Of a DNA stretch of 64,000 bases, positions 63,434-64,000 are shown piece by piece (within the stretch, counting starts at the first letter, position 1; each line of letters starts with the position of its first letter). Under the pieces are notes generated by a model. It was given only the letters and a program-made list of their open reading frames with translations, had not been told where the DNA came from and did not search any database. Source of the stretch: Trypanosoma brucei gambiense DAL972 (lineage: Eukaryota; Euglenozoa; Kinetoplastea; Trypanosomatida; Trypanosomatidae); contig NC_026740.1 in NCBI RefSeq assembly GCF_000210295.1, positions 1,061,691-1,125,690 of the forward strand, read 5' to 3'. The position numbers were made by a program, and so were the translations under genes.

Positions 63434-64000
63434 ATGTATACCAGTGTTAGAAAGCCTCCGCTTTCCACAGCGAAGCTTTCAGAGAAGACGGATGCTGCAG
63501 GCAAGGGTAACCTCAATGGAGTAGCTGAGTCACCGACATCGCGTGACGGAGGGATTGGCAGCAGCATGCCGTACGTCGCCAGGAAACCCAACTCTGGTGA
63601 TGGTCAGGGACGTCCAGGTGAGGTCCAGAGAGCAGGACAAGTAACATATCAAACAACTAACGCCCTTTTCACGGGAAGCACAGTTCCAGGAAAAACTAAG
63701 GACGTCAGCACCGCCAAAAGTAGTGGTGGAGGTGATCACCTTAACAATGGAGACAGGCCTCCCCTTGTCGGCGACAACAATGAAGTAAGCTCGCCACGAA
63801 CTATAAAAATGAACAGCTCTCCCCCTCGACGCTATTTTCACCGAGGGGCTATAAACTGCAACTCAAGCGAAAACGTGGCGGCGGTTCTCGGCGGTTCCAC
63901 ATTGATTAGCGGTGAGAGAGTAGGCAGTGGCTCTGGGTATCCACGCCGTGTTTTTTCAGGTCCACCTTCCACGCGGATGTTAAATCAGGGAGGTGAGGAG
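63434..64000 (+). CDS. Hypothetical protein, disordered N-terminus (3' partial)
   Basis: Open from ATG 63434 to the right edge (189 codons, no stop). The visible part is Ser/Gly/Pro/Asn-rich and basic (MYTSVRKPPLSTAKLSEKTD; SSPPRRYFHRGAINCN), with no signal peptide, membrane segment or recognisable domain. Such regions often precede a kinase, RNA-binding or cytoskeletal domain in trypanosomes, but nothing here tells which. Confidence 0.75.
   Translation, partial: MYTSVRKPPLSTAKLSEKTDAAGKGNLNGVAESPTSRDGGIGSSMPYVARKPNSGDGQGRPGEVQRAGQVTYQTTNALFTGSTVPGKTKDVSTAKSSGGGDHLNNGDRPPLVGDNNEVSSPRTIKMNSSPPRRYFHRGAINCNSSENVAAVLGGSTLISGERVGSGSGYPRRVFSGPPSTRMLNQGGEE

Overview
The window looks like nuclear DNA of a kinetoplastid protist, most likely Trypanosoma brucei or a very close relative. 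The coding regions are uninterrupted and packed head to tail on one strand over long distances. Pyrimidine tract plus AG trans-splice acceptors lie just upstream of several start codons. Two products are specific to kinetoplast biology: the editing TUTase RET1 and the kinetoplast DNA polymerase POLIC. Residue numbering supports the species: the catalytic Asp of the RET1-like protein falls at 473, and the POLIC metal-binding Asp residues fall at 1380 and 1592. From memory these match T. brucei proteins, and the order RET1, uL16m, POLIC, glutathione synthetase fits T. brucei chromosome 7. No database was consulted.

Layout. Positions 1-14.7 kb form a minus-strand gene cluster: a giant repeat-tail kinesin (3' end off the window), a 157-bp duplicated kinesin fragment, a large helical protein broken by one frameshift, an MPDU1-like PQ-loop membrane protein, a TXNDC12-like ER thioredoxin, and a DYRK kinase. 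About 14.7-20.4 kb is a divergent strand-switch region with no convincing gene; G/C homopolymers and TA microsatellites lie in or near it. From 20.4 kb to the end everything is on the plus strand: COQ9, VTC1, a sulfotransferase-like protein with eroded motifs, a W/P/G-rich protein of possible axonemal type, a PPR-like organellar protein, a divergent mitochondrial carrier, a small membrane protein, RET1, uL16m, an unknown proline-rich protein, a 6.7-kb gene-free low-complexity tract, an EDC4/Ge-1-like WD40 protein, POLIC, glutathione synthetase, a 78-residue membrane protein and the disordered start of another gene.

The two clusters are probably transcribed away from each other as polycistronic units from the strand-switch region, and each mRNA is capped by spliced-leader addition. 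Shared position therefore does not imply shared function. Even so, the plus cluster is rich in mitochondrial proteins: COQ9, the PPR-like protein, the carrier, RET1, uL16m and POLIC.

Most points of interest are evolutionary. All variable sites noticed in the kinesin repeat array are synonymous. The P-loop segment of the kinesin is duplicated upstream of its own gene. One gene carries a single-base frameshift. Several proteins have altered catalytic signatures. The C-terminus of the WD40 protein resembles EDC4. I did not find a clearly new multi-gene system.
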